Source: Corticium candelabrum
Taxonomy: Eukaryota; Porifera; Homoscleromorpha; Homosclerophorida; Plakinidae
DNA: 64,000 nucleotides
Reading direction: 5' to 3'
NCBI RefSeq assembly: GCF_963422355.1
Contig: NC_085088.1
Span: 5,781,414-5,845,413 of the forward strand
The notes beneath the pieces were generated by a model, which made no database searches, was not told the DNA's origin, and was given only the letters and a program-made list of their open reading frames with translations. The position numbers and the translations under genes were made by a program. Within the stretch, counting starts at the first letter, position 1. The number at the start of each line of letters is the position of its first letter. Positions 23,866 to 36,768 of this stretch are shown one piece after another.

Positions 23866-25574
23866 TCACTCCATCATGGCACTCCATCATGTCACCAGGT
23901 ACGTCCCACTCGCTGCACTTCACACTTCATACTTTACACTTCACACTTGCTGAACAGAACTGACAATCCGGAGAGTGAGGCAATTGTATGTTAGATCCTT
24001 GCCCAAGAAACTTATGTATGTGGCCCTCCCGCATATAAACTCTGAGACAAAGATCCCGGATATAGCCAATGCATACATACTTAAGTACATACATACATAC
24101 ATGTTTTGTTTACAAGAGCCTCTAAGGCCCAGGTTAGATACTGCAATGACTAAGCTTGCTATACATACATACATACATACATACATTTTTGTTGTTACAA
24201 CGACCCTTAGGGCCCAGGTTTCTGCAGACACTGAGTACTTGCTACGATACTTTCTACGATACTAGTATACAATCGAAACAATCGAAACACTATTAGCAGT
24301 CACTGTCTATATGTCACTTCTTCTTTGCTTCTTGGACAGAACTGACACTCCGGAGAGATAAGCAACTGTATGTTAGTTTCTTGCCCATACATACAATTTT
24401 TTGTTACAATTACAAGGACCCTTAGGGCCAAGGTTACAGACACTAAATACTTGCTACCGTACAATCTAAACTCAGGTACTATATGTCATCATGTTCTTCT
24501 TCATCTTTTGCTGCCTGGCAGTGTTGCTGCTGCTGCTGCTGCTGCTTCCGCCGCCTCCGCTGCCGCCGCCGCCCACTGCCGCTGCCGCTGCTGCTGCTGC
24601 CTCAGCAGTCACTCTATCATGTCACTAGGTACGTCCGACTTTCTGTACTTCATACTTGCTGGACAGAACGGACACTCCGGAGAGTGAGGCAATTGTATGT
24701 TAGTTCTTTGCCTAAGGGAACTTATGTATGTGGCCCTCCCGCACTCAAAACTCTGGCCGAAGGTCCCGGATGTTGCCAATCTCCAACTGCACATTCTAAT
24801 TAATTGAGCCACATACATTTTTTGTACATACGTAAATACAAGAGCCCTAAGGCCCAGGTTCGACACCGTAATCACTATTCTGCAATCTAACACTACTCTA
24901 TCAGAAGTCACTATCAGAAGTCACTATGATGTACTTCACACTTGCTTTACTTGCTGTAGATACTTGCTGTAGACAGAAACTGACAGTCCGGAGAGAGAGG
25001 CAATTGTATGTTAGTTCCTTGCCCAAGGGAATTTATGTATGTGGCCCTCTCGCACTTAAACTCTAACCCGAAGGTCCCGGATGTTGCCAATCTCCACTGC
25101 ACCCTCTAACCAATTGAGCCACATCCATACATTTTTTGTACATACGTACATGCTAGAGCCCCTTAGGCCCAGGTTCGATACTACAATGACTAAACTTGCT
25201 ACACTCTAAACTTTCAGCAGTTACTCTATCATGTCACTAGGTACGTCATGCTTGCTGTACTTCACACTTCATACTTCATACTTCATACTTGCTGGACAGA
25301 ACTGACACTCCGGAAAGAGAGACAATTGTATGTTAATTCCTTGGCCAAGGGAATTTATGTATGTGGCCCTCCCGCACTCAGACTCTTACTTAAAGGTCCC
25401 GGATGTGGCCAATCTCCAACTGCACACTCTAATCAATTGAGCCATATACATACATTTTTTTTTGTTTGTACATACGTACATACAAGAGCCCTTAAGACCC
25501 AGGTTCGATACTGCAAGTACAATCTAAACTCAGTTACTACATGTCATCAGGTTCTTCTTCATCTTTTGATGCCT

Positions 25575-25740
25575 GGGAGTGCTGCTGCTGCTGCTGCTGC
25601 CGTCGCCGCCGCCGCTGCTGCCACCGCCCACTGCTGCCGCCGTCCACTTCTGCCGCCGCTCACTGCTGCCGCCGCCCACTGCTGCCACCGCCCACTGCTG
25701 CCGCCGCTCACTGCTGCCGACGCTGCCGCCTCAGCAGGCA
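25575..25740. repeat. CTGCCGCCGCCCA-type repeat in a SINE unit
   Basis: A longer block of CTG/CCG/CCGCCCACTG units, about 165 bases, the most expanded of the three trinucleotide blocks in the array. Confidence 0.85.
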
Positions 25741-26584
25741 CTCTATCATATTTCCAGGTACGTCCCACTCGCTGCACTTCACACTTCATACTTCACACTT
25801 CACACTTGCTGGACAGAACTGACACTCCGGAGAGTGAGGCAATTGTATGCTAGTTCCTTGCCCAAGGGAACTTATGTATGTGACCCTCCCGCACTCAAAC
25901 TCGGACCCGAAGGTCCCGGATGTTGCCAATCTCCAACTGCACACTCTAACCAATTGAGCCACATACATTTTTTGTACATAAGTAAATACAAGAGCCCTAA
26001 GACCCAGGTTCGACACCGTAATCACTATTCTGCAATCTAACACTACTCTATCAGAAGTCACTATCAGAAGTCACTATAATGTACTTCACACTTGCTTTAC
26101 TTGCTGTAGATACTTGCTGTAGACAGAAACTGACAGTCCGGAGAGAGAGGCAATTGTGTGTTAGTTCCTTGCCCAAGGGAATTTATGTATGTGGCCCTCT
26201 CGCACTCAAACTGTAACTCGAAGGTCCCGGATGTTGCCAAACTCCACTGCACCCTCTAACCAATTGAGCCACATCCATAAATTTTTTGTACATACGTAAA
26301 TACTAGAGCCCCTAAGGCCCAGGTTTGATACCGCAATGACTAAACTTGCTATACTCTAAACTTTCAACAGTCACTCTATCATGACACTAGGTACGTCATA
26401 CTTGCTGTACATCATACTTCATACTTCATACTTCATACTTGCTGGACAGAACAGACACTCCGGAGAGAGAGAGGCAATTGTATGTTAGTTCCTTTATGTA
26501 TGTGGCCCTCCCGCACTCAAAATCTGGTCGGAAGGTTCCGGATGTGGCCAATATCCAACTGAACACTCTAACCAATTGAGCCAC

Positions 26585-26594
26585 ATACATACAT

Positions 26595-26673
<79 letters not shown>

Positions 26674-26759
26674 TACATACATGCATACATACCTACATAC
26701 ATACATACATACATATACATACATAAATACATGTACCTACATACTAAATACATACATAT

Positions 26760-26810
<51 letters not shown>

Positions 26811-26812
26811 CT
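26585..26812. repeat. (ACAT)n-(CA)n-(ACAT)n-(TA)n compound microsatellite
   Basis: Caps the SINE array at its high-coordinate end, beside the head of the last SINE. The ACAT unit is the complement of the ATGT tail motif. 26830-27278 holds no recognised gene. Confidence 0.95.
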
Positions 26813-27278
26813 TATACTGACATAAATTAGTCTATACTCTTGCATTATTGTATAAAAGTTTGTACTACCAGTGCCGCTTAAATTTTCGTTTTCTTTAACA
26901 TCTGCTGAGCTCGGTTCAACATTTTAAAAACGCCTACAGTAGAGTTTAACTACATCTTATATCAAGTGTTCTATCTATTACATTATAACCTAGCGCAGAG
27001 TAGCGCAAAGTCTGACAGACTTCTTTGGCTAAAAAAACGTCAAACGTACCGAAAAGCAGTTCCAGCTCAAGCACCTTCTCTTACGCGCGAGCAGGCGCGT
27101 TAACAACACGTGAAGTCAAACAGTGAGCAAGGAGGAAGGGTTGATTTGCGAAGCTAGCTGTAACCACACATATGTACTGCACCTCAATATACGACTATGA
27201 ATGAATGGACCTAAAAGTTTCGGAGACCTGTGCCCCAATGTGTCTCCTTTACGCTGCTAAACGTAACAGGTCTGTTAT

Positions 27279-30055
27279 GTTTGTAGAGATAGCCATTCGT
27301 GTAACAAACACAACTCTGTTAGTAATTATAAAATCCAAACAGGACAACTCAATTTCGGTCGGTGAATCACTGACCGCTACTGCTATAACTATCTGTAAAG
27401 CCAAATCACATCTTGCCCTCTCTACCACAGTGTAGAGGGGTATACCATCTATCGTTGTATGCCGAACATCTCATAGTCTTTATGCCATGTTTGGGCCCTT
27501 CGTAATCTTGATGGTCTTGCAGAAAGTTTTTCTCTCCCCCCTCCCCTTTGTCGTCTCACTACCCGTGCTTCTTGTAGTCCTATCCTCTCTTGGCAACTCA
27601 TCTATCTTCCTTCTCTATCCATCTGCCGTTGTTTTTGCTGGCAACTACATCTATCTGTCCGCATTCCATCTAGTACCATCACCCAAACAATAGGTATCGT
27701 GTCCTCCATTTTCTACCACCTCCAAGGGCTCGGATAATCTTGGGTGCAATTGCTTTTCCTTACTGCACGTTGGACTCTCACAAATTTACCCTCCTTCAAA
27801 GAATAATCCTTTGCATTATGTTCTCTATCCACTCTCTCTTTTAGTTTGAATTGTTCTTGTCTAAATCCTCGTTGTTGTATCTTCTGTTCAAAAATAGCAT
27901 TGTCTTCCTCCATATCCCTATTTACATTATCCTTGGTATTCACTTGTGGTGGTAAAACTGCATGCAAGAGAAGTCGAAATTCTCTTTTTATCTTCATTTC
28001 CGCTGGTGATCGCTTTGTCACAATGTATGAGATGTTGCTTTGTACTTTATCAATATCCGCTTAGTTGCTTCAGGGAATGATCTGCCTTCTAACAAGTGTG
28101 TTCTGAAACCTTGTTTCACAACTTGGTTAAACCTCTCTACTCCACCGTTCGCTTGTGGATGGTATAATGATGTTGTATATGCTGAATACCTATTTTTTCA
28201 AGAAAGGACTCAAATTGTCCTGAAACAAATTGAGGTCCGTTACCTGTGACAATAATAGATGGCAAATACCAACGAACAAAAATTTCCTCCAAAATTTAAT
28301 GATTTGACTAGTTTCAGTATGACTAGTGGGACTAATATTTGGCGATTTTGAATTCAAATCTTGTACCACAATTAGATATCGATAATGTTTCTGTGCTCCT
28401 TGTAACTCTCCAACTATGTATTCCAGACACGTATCCAATTCCTTTTCTAGAACAGTTAGTGTCAGAAAATCAACAATCACCACATTCTACATCTAAGGGG
28501 AGGTATCAATCTGCTCTATAATTCCTTCTGACAACATTCTACTGATCTCCTCAGATGCTTTTCTCGCAAATACAAAGGTATAGGACGCATCGTCTGTCTC
28601 ACTGGAGTCACATGTTGTCGCAGCATAGACCGGTGTGAAAATTTTCTACTATGTCCAGTCTCTGAAACATGTTCCTCCATTTTGTCTCTTCTTGCCATCT
28701 CCCATTAGTAACTTCTTTTCATTTGTCATAGGATCTACAATTTGAAATCCCAGTCTACCGAATAATTTCACACCCATTACGTTTGCTCCCTTAGTCGTAA
28801 CATAGAATGAGAAAGGAGAGGATTGTCTACCAGCAAAGTTTACTAATAATGTCTCTTGTCCTAAGACAGGAATAATTTATCCTTCATATGCTAATAAGGC
28901 AATTGATGGCCCTAATGATAATTTCTTAAAATTTTGTTAAAAAATCTGTTGATAAATCACTGACACCTTGGCACCCAAATCTACAATAAACTGGATTCCA
29001 ATACACTCTATGTGACAACTGCAGGTTTGAAATTCCTCTTGACTGCTGTTAATACTATTGACCACTTCACTGTTTTGCTTAGATAGCTAACTTGCCACAT
29101 TGTCCACACTGTTTGCCTTTTGCAGAACATCTTCTACTGCCTGTAGATTGGTCATAAAATCCACAGTTACCACACACAGATTTGTCTCTGCTTAACCAAG
29201 TGGTGCTAAGAGACTGTACTTGCTTTTGCCTGCCCCTCCGTCTGATTGACACCTCTTGGATGGAATTCCCAAGAGAACTTCCTGACAAACTTTGCAGGTA
29301 TACCTGTGCTGAATATTCTAATGATTCGCCCACGGTCCTAGCCATCTGTTGTGCTTTCGCCAAAGCATTTTCTACTTGGCAGGCCAACTCAATAACTGTC
29401 GCAAATGACAGCCCACCCAATTCCAACAACAATTTTTCTCTAACCTTGGGAATGTTCGGTGTTTCAATTAGTTGTTCTCTTACGATTTCGTTCTCCATAG
29501 TCCCAAACTTACACTTTCTTGCTAATTGTCTCAAACATGCCTCATATTCTCTAGCCGATTCCCAATATTGTTGTTGCCTTTGTCGTAATCTGAACTGAGC
29601 TACTGCTATGTTCGTGTGAGACCCAAAATGGTCACCCAAAGACTTTACGGCTGCCTCATACGTGTCTGATGTCACATCCAGTGAAGTGAAAACTTGCTGC
29701 CCTTCAGTTGTACCAATACTGACCTTTCCCTGGAATCCGGAAGAGCTGAAAGACACGTTGCAGCCAATTACGTTGTAAAACTTGCAATCCAGTCTTCCCA
29801 TCTAACATGTTTCAAAAAGTAAACGGCGGGACCAAACCTGTTTCGGCGCATGCCATAGATCTCGTCGGTTCCCCTCTTGCTTCCTCCATCCTCGTCGTCA
29901 AAATATAATGTTTGTAGAGATAGCCACGCGTGTAACAAACCCAACTCTGTTAGTAATTATAAAATCAAAAACAGGACAACTCAATACAGGTCCTAGAATC
30001 ACTGACCGATAACGCACGCTACCGCTGTAACTATCTGTAAAGCCACACAACAAGG
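27279..30055 (-). mobile_element. Fossil Ty3/gypsy LTR retrotransposon
   Basis: Direct repeats of about 135-140 bases at 27279-27412 and 29911-30051 (starting TGTTTGTAGAGATAGCC on the plus strand) are the two LTRs. Between them on the minus strand are a Gag-like region (29079-29815), a protease-like region after it, and integrase-like pieces (28190-28483 and 27713-28021, the latter with SPAEMKIKREFR). The element is broken by many changes. The LTRs differ at a fair number of sites, which suggests an old insertion. Confidence 0.75.
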
Positions 30056-30192
30056 TGATCGTCTTAAATAGTAGAGAAACCGATTGAGAATGTAATCGAC
30101 ACGCTAGGTACAGCTACTAACAACGCTCCATAGCTTTCTACAGCACCGTTGGCTTGGTTGACATTTCTGTTTAGTTTAATTATTTCAACAGC

Positions 30193-30194
<2 letters not shown>

Positions 30195-30226
<32 letters not shown>

Positions 30227-30419
30227 GAGGCACGTAAATTGATTGCTATACAACAATAAAAGCATTCGGTACCGGACGCAGATCCAGGCGTGGTGCACTT
30301 GGTGCACGTGCAACCCCCAACCTAATGGACATGTGCAATCCCCACCCCAGTCGGCGTGTGCAACTCAGGGGGCGTGCCTTAAATTTTTTATAAAAATTCT
30401 ATAAACAAGATTCTAGAGA

Positions 30420-30460
<41 letters not shown>
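30195..30460. repeat. Two (TA)n microsatellites with intervening DNA
   Basis: TA repeats at about 30195-30222 and 30423-30462. The stretch from 30056 to 30738 has no recognised gene; 30270-30390 is rich in GTGCACGTGCAA-like and CCCC motifs. Confidence 0.8.
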
Positions 30461-30466
<6 letters not shown>

Positions 30467-30738
30467 CGTACATAAGACTTTCCAAGGACTGCAGCATTTC
30501 AGGATAACGTGTCGGAGCACAATGACCGATGACTCAACCCGAGAGAAAAAGTCGCTCGGACTCAACCCGGATCCGAGGCGGAAATCTAGGGCATGAACAG
30601 GAATTGGGCAGGATTTGAAGTGAATATTCGGGCCTCGAGATCTTTCCTGCTTCAACCCGAAACTAACGTAGGAATGTCACTCAGGAATGACGCATTCCGA
30701 GTTTGGTCCTGCTGTACTCCGAGGTTAAACGCGCTCGA

Positions 30739-31230
30739 GCAAATTTTTTTGGGGTTCCACTTCACACACACATCCCGGATATATAGCCCGTATAAGTTTA
30801 ACTTGCACGTGCACAGTAGACCATTCTCACGTGCACAAATGGCTAGTAGTTCGAAATGTGAGGTGTTATGCTGACAAATCGTGGGAATTGCGCTTTCTCT
30901 GCGATCAGTTGCCACACTGAGTAAGCAACAGTAGCTAGTGAAAGGAGAGCCCCAATATGGGGAATGTTTGTTGCTACAAACCGTTTTCTTTGCAGAAATC
31001 GACTTTCTCGAGAAACAATTGACTCTAGAAAAGCTTTTCGTGATGCAACTATCATACAATACGGCAGAGGTTTGTACATTTTGCTAGTTAATTGATATTA
31101 GTTAACTACCTAACTATTAATTTATTAGAATACAGTATTTAGTAACATTAAAGCACAATTTATGTATTTATGGTAGTATTTTTTAACCTTGAATGTGATT
31201 TAATAAATAGTAATTTATAATTTATAAGTG

Positions 31231-31297
<67 letters not shown>

Positions 31298-31553
31298 TAT
31301 ATATGTATAATATATAAATATATTATATATATATATATATTAGAGAGAGAAATAATATTATATTTATAACAAACTACTAACAAACAAAACCGGCAAATCC
31401 CAAGCAATTACATCAGCATCTAACATTAATCTACTTTGTATCATGCGAGCATTAAATTTCCACAAATTAACAGACAGTTGTTGCATTAAATTATATATAT
31501 ATGGATAATGTGTGTTAGATACCCACGTAGGTGGGTTTATATAAAGATATATG

Positions 31554-31630
<77 letters not shown>

Positions 31631-31850
31631 TAGTAACTATGGCAGAAGAACCCGTTTTTAATTAATCATGTACTCTGCTGTTACTGCAATTAAATTTGTA
31701 TGCATAAGAAATGTATGGCAAACAGGTAGGATCACAGGAAGCTGTTGATCTATGCCATGGACAGTCTGTTGCCACAGAACACAGTTTTTCATTAGCCTAA
31801 AATAGAGGCAATCCATGATCCATTTTAACATAAAACAGGAATAACTTGTT
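30739..31850 (+). repeat. Left inverted repeat arm of the MULE
   Basis: Pairs with the right arm over two blocks. (TA)n tracts at about 31232-31340 and 31560-31630 interrupt it and have no counterpart in the right arm. Confidence 0.8.
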
Positions 31851-32438
31851 CTGAACACTCATTCTGAAAACTCTAACTACAATCTGTTCCTCTCTATAGA
31901 TGAAGGAATATGAACAATCCAGGACATTTGTTGTTGTGAATTCAGATAATATGTAGTGGTGAGCTAATATTTAGTGGTGGAAGTTTTGACTGATGTCTAC
32001 AGGCAATGTTATTAATTAAATTTATATAGTAAATGTCGATTGATTTTTGCAGTTAATACTTATTGATTTAATGCATTTCATATTTTCTTTGATTACTTAA
32101 CACAGTCAATATTGTAAATAGAGTTAACGTAACTTCTTTATTCTGGTTGTTGCAGATTCTAGATGAGTAACCTGGATAACTTCCATTGTTGCACCTGCCA
32201 GAAGACGAATTACATGTGTGGTTTAGGCATAAGTCACCTATGTTTTGATTAATTAACATTTCTGGATCTCGATAAGGTACTTGCATGCAATGTCTCAGTT
32301 GTATGTACTGCACTTGTAAGTCAAAGAAGGTTTGAATTTTTAGTTCATCTTTTGAGATTCTCCACAGAGTTACACAGAAAGTGCCTTTTCTTCAGGAAGC
32401 TGCCATGACCAGTTTTCTGAAGAAATGAGTGCAACTAA

Positions 32439-32778
32439 TAGCCCGTTCACACTAGCGTTTGTAACTGTGCCAGCACGGTGCGCCACAGTTTTGTTCGGCT
32501 TCACTTCGCAGTGTGAACGCTGGCTGAAACGCACCGAACAAACCAAACTGCCACCAATGCCAATTAAAACATGGCAATTGCATCTTGCCTACGATCCATC
32601 ACAAGAACTACCCGGATATGCACAGTTAGCTGAATACACGCCCACTTTCTTTGACTACGCAATCTCAGCGCGCTTTCAGCCTTTGGCAGTGTGAACGCAG
32701 GCCACCATGGTTAGCTGACGTGGTTCGGTTCGGTTTGGCTCGGTTAGGCTACGTAACCATGCTAGTGTGAACAGGCTA
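32439..32778. mobile_element. MITE with TAGCCxGTTCACACTAGC ends
   Basis: Left end TAGCCCGTTCACACTAGCG and right end GCTAGTGTGAACAGGCTA are inverted repeats. TAA lies on each side (32436-32438 and 32779-32781), fitting the 3 bp TWA duplication of PIF/Harbinger elements. The open frame across it (89 codons) has no recognised domain. 31850-32438 and 32779-33960 hold no recognised gene. Confidence 0.65.
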
Positions 32779-34287
32779 TAAGTTTGTATAGCTGCATTGC
32801 ATTTTGACTTGTAGTGCTTTTAGCTATTGTACTTTGTACATTTGATAGATTATTTGCTGGATCTTTTGCAAGACCAGCCATGCTGAAAGAGATTTCTGAA
32901 TAAATTTGCATACATGATGGTGTACCTATTTATATCTATAATGCTCACTTGAACAATCTGCCATTCATTGTGTCCCTGGCTGTTAGATTGGGAGTTGCTC
33001 TCAGATAGGGCTCCATATATGAGGGCTAGCTGTTACAGTAATTCTGGTTTCAAAACTTGATAAATGCCAAAGGGCGGTGTTTCTTTACTATGATGAGATG
33101 GAGCAGTTGATGATGCGTATTCACAGTATCTTATACCATGCTCAAATTGACCACAAATAGAACTACGTATATACAAGCACAAAACATTATCATGTTACTT
33201 TTTTTTTGAGTCTTTCTTCAACATCTAGAGTGTACACTGTCATATCCAACTGGTAATGACTATAACTGGTTATGATTGAGTTATGCGTATACAGCATTGT
33301 AAACTGGTAAACAAACGTCATAAATCTGGTAAGAAATGTCACAGCAGTCGCTAGATTTTGTTAGAGAGTACTTTGACATGTCATTCCCCGATCCACCTTC
33401 CAATATTCTTCACACATCCCTATACACACAATGCAAAATATTAAGCATCTCATTCTTCAGGTAAATTTTTGAATCTCTTTCTACTCATTGTAGTGTTCTG
33501 TTTAAGTGACTAGATGATTTTAGTCAGCATTTCATGTCCCATTTAATTATGAGATTGTACATTACATGAACTAGTTACTTGTAATCACATGTACCACACA
33601 TCCTTGCTAAGTACCTATAGCTAAAGCATGCTTCTTTTAAAGTGTACCTACACTATCTTGTTTAGACAGTGCAGATATTAACCAATATGCATGAGAATTT
33701 GTTCCTGTCCAGAATACCACAAATTATATTAGCTCACCACTACTCATGTTAACGGAATTCACAACTACAAATGTCGATTAGTAATACTCTTCCACCTAGC
33801 TGTAGTAAAGTAATAAAAATACTTTGAGTTGAACAAGTTTGTTCCTTAATTTAATGTCCATACTCCTGTCTAAGTGGTGTCCTCCCACATGTTATTCAAG
33901 AAGACATGTGGTTCAACAAGGTCTGTCACATTCCTGACACTTTGAATCTTGAACTCTTGACTTGAGCAAGATACAGCAATTTCAACAAATTCTGTCAGAC
34001 AAGCCAGCCTTTGCTGTGGCATTTGGTGACGTGACTACAGTAGCTACCAAATGTCTAGACTGGCATGTGACAGATGGTTACCTGATACACTGCTTGAAGG
34101 TATGGCATCGCTTCTCAATTGCTCATCACAAGATTGTCTTTGCCTTGTGCTATCCAAAGTTTGCTAATCCACGTTGAACACATCCATAGCATTAACTCTG
34201 AACAACAGAAAGAAGATTAGACTTATATTCCTGATTGTCAACGTATAAATTGATGCCATAACTGGATCTTCTGTTGCATCAAATATA

Positions 34288-34680
34288 TTGATGAGTGGGA
34301 ATCATTGGACAGTGGTTGCTTTAGATTTGAATTCAAAAGCTTCCTTCTATGGTGACCCATTGGGATACCCAGTTCCTACCAACTTGTTGGTAGAATTAAT
34401 ACAAACACTGGACAATGTAAGCACTGCCTTACGTGAAAGAGTGGATATTCATGATTTGATTCCTATGCATAGGCCGACATTTGAAAAGATAGAAAACACA
34501 CATGATCAAGGCATTGCAAAAATTTTCCAATACAAACATGTTCTTCTCTTTGTGGGGTTATTGCCTTTGTTTTGTGACAGTTGCAGCATTTTCTCCAGAG
34601 AATCTGTGGGCACACATCTGTTCACCACAGCTGTCCTTCTATGTGACAAAGCAAAACTCAAACTTTACCTTCAACCAGGG
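34288..34680 (+). pseudogene. Ulp1/C48-type protease part of the MULE
   Basis: GNHWTVVALDLNSKASFYGD gives the catalytic His-Trp and Asp; in a different frame (from about 34515) NFPIQTCSSLCGVIAFVL gives the Gln and Cys. A frame change therefore divides the domain, after which a stop follows. The hAT insertion at 34677 interrupts the region just after LKLYLQP. Known MULEs of cnidarians and plants also carry C48 proteases; the role in transposition is unclear. Confidence 0.65.
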
Positions 34681-35739
34681 CTCTCCCCTGGATTTCAGGA
34701 AGGCGTAGCGCTAGCCCCTCCCTAAGACCACGCCCATCCAATGACGTCACGACAAAGTCCCAATTGCAATACTAATCTATTATCATTATATTAGACTTGC
34801 TGCTGAAATCGTCTATACTAGTTGTTGTTTACAGGCTGTCAGCTATCAGTAACCCATTCGTTGGAAGAGTACGAATTTAGCATGGACGGCTGTTGAAGTC
34901 AAGATATTGCTGTGACTTGCAACCATGCATTGACAAACCTGTTAACTAGTCTACTAAGTAGCAGTGCACGCTTGCTAGATACACACTGTGACACAATTGA
35001 ATGCATAAACACAATGACATACTATTTATTCGTAATCATTGCTTCAAATAGTGACTGAATATATACCCTAAGGTTGCTGCTACGTTAGAGAGTAATAAGC
35101 AAAACTGTGTTCAATCTTACAAGCTGTCCACTGTATAATGAAATTATGCAGACTCTGTTACAATATTGTAATGCATCTGTTCATCTTGGAAGCCCACTCC
35201 AGTCATGCAGCGTTAAAGTCAAAGTCTTCTAAACAGGGACCTTCACTAGAGATAAACAGCAGCTGCACTGTGATTTTGTTGCTCAGACGGGGTTTCTTAG
35301 AGGTGTCTTTATCCTATTCAGTTCAGAAAAGCCCTCTCACAGTCAGCAGTGGAAGCAGGGATTTGCTGGGCAATGGCTGCAAGGTTACAAATGTTTGGAA
35401 ACACTAAGGAAAGGTTCTCTTTCTTCACAATTGTAGCCATCACATCTTGTTCTGTATGGCAAAGAATTTGCACTTTGAAGTGGCACAGCCGTTGGAACCT
35501 GACTGGAACTATTTTTGCAAAGTGGTCAATCAGCGGTTCTATTCAGTATTGGCTTTCTTCAAGCCGCCTACTTAGTAAGCAGGTTCTAAACATGCAAATT
35601 ACATCATTAAGGTTACGTTTCCTTTACATGCACTTGCTATCCCGTATCTGGAGCATATCTAGACAATCTCAAATCAGTGATCTCTGAGAGTGAAGTAGAA
35701 ATTCAAGCGTAGCGCAATGCTAACCTGGGGAGAACCCTG
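34677..35739 (-). mobile_element. hAT transposon relic nested in the MULE
   Basis: Flanked by an exact 8 bp duplication CTTCAACC (34669-34676 and 35740-35747), the hAT hallmark. Ends are AGGGCTCTCCCCTGG and CCTGGGGAGAACCCTG, imperfect inverted repeats. On the minus strand SNKITVQLLFISSEGP and LEDFDFNAA resemble the C-terminal part of hAT transposases. Most coding capacity is lost. Confidence 0.75.
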
Positions 35740-36768
35740 CTTCAACCAAGCCCTCATACTCACTACCTGACGAATACCTTAGCAGTATGGATGCTTTCTG
35801 ATCAAATTAAACTTTCAAATATCCTAGATAAGTCCATATTAGCTGATGAAAACTTGCAGTCTCAGCAAATCCAAAGCCACCATCTAAAGCAACCTGAACG
35901 CCAGAAGCTTTGCTTAAGTCTGAGTAAAACTTTCAATATCAAAGTTTCAGGAGAAAATGTAACTCTTCAGCAGCTTCACCATGCAAAGCAACTACTGATT
36001 GGCCCTCCTGCTATATGCCTGACAAAGCAAACAAAGTTGGTAGAAAATTCACTCTCGCTAAGACCATTTCAGCTGGCAAGAGGAATCCTTTCTTTTCTAA
36101 TGTAACCTGGTGCACTTCTAATGAGAGTCATTCACAGAGTACAAAAGCTGACAATGTCAGTGAAACCTCCATGCCTGTAGTAGAACAACAGTCAGTTTAT
36201 GTGAAGAGATGCACTTTAAGCACAGACACACTTCAACAATTTCAAACTACCAGTGAAGCCAATCTAGAGCACCCACTTGATGCCAAACAAGAATGCAAAT
36301 CTGATTCAGGCCTTCCTACCAGTATTATACCCTTGCTCCCTCAGCGGTTACAACTATTTTGTTGACTCATATTGTCAGCATGAATTGGAAAGTTTCCTAG
36401 GAGCTGAAACAAGCAACTTTACTCTAGAAGCATGAACAAGTGCCAATTGTGAAACTGCAGCTGTCCAGTGGATTACACATTTTGAAGACGTTTCAAATAC
36501 CACCTATTGAATCACTACAGGTTTCAAAGCAAAAGAATGGCGGCTCCTGTTTGTCATTGTCATCATTACAGGAAACAGAAAACTCTGTCACAAATGTCCA
36601 CAGAAAGGAAGTGCAAACTAAAGAAAACCACCATATATTGTTCCACACAAGACAAAAAGTCAATGTGTCCTAGCACTTTAATAGTTAGGGTATACCCACC
36701 TGAGGCATCTAGAATCTCAGACCACCCTGAATATCTTGCCTTAACAATCACATACCACCCAATCCACA

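Larger units (their letters stand above)
23340..26590 (-). repeat. Head-to-tail array of tRNA-type SINEs
   Basis: About eight or nine units of roughly 300-520 bases, all on the minus strand. Each full unit starts with a tRNA-like head: TGGCTCAATTGGTTAGAG is a good RNA polymerase III A box. Heads lie at 24800-24812, 25111-25122, 25434-25446, 25951-25962, 26261-26272 and 26572-26584; two or three units at 23340-24390 have shortened heads. A body with CTTGGGCAAGGAACTAACAT follows, then a tail reading GGGCTCTTGTA, ACAAAAAATGTATGT. The tail of each unit joins the head of the next. Confidence 0.8.

Noticed and set aside
23650-26061. Several 90-200 codon frames rich in Ala, Leu and Pro.
   Set aside because: They arise from trinucleotide blocks inside SINE units and are not kept between units.
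24800-26584. Possible true tRNA genes, because of the A-box-like heads.
   Set aside because: The heads lack a full cloverleaf and a proper B box, and each continues into a SINE body.
23340-26590. Regularly spaced repeats that could suggest a CRISPR-like array.
   Set aside because: Units are 300-520 bases, end in microsatellite tails and carry polymerase III promoter heads; the genome is eukaryotic.
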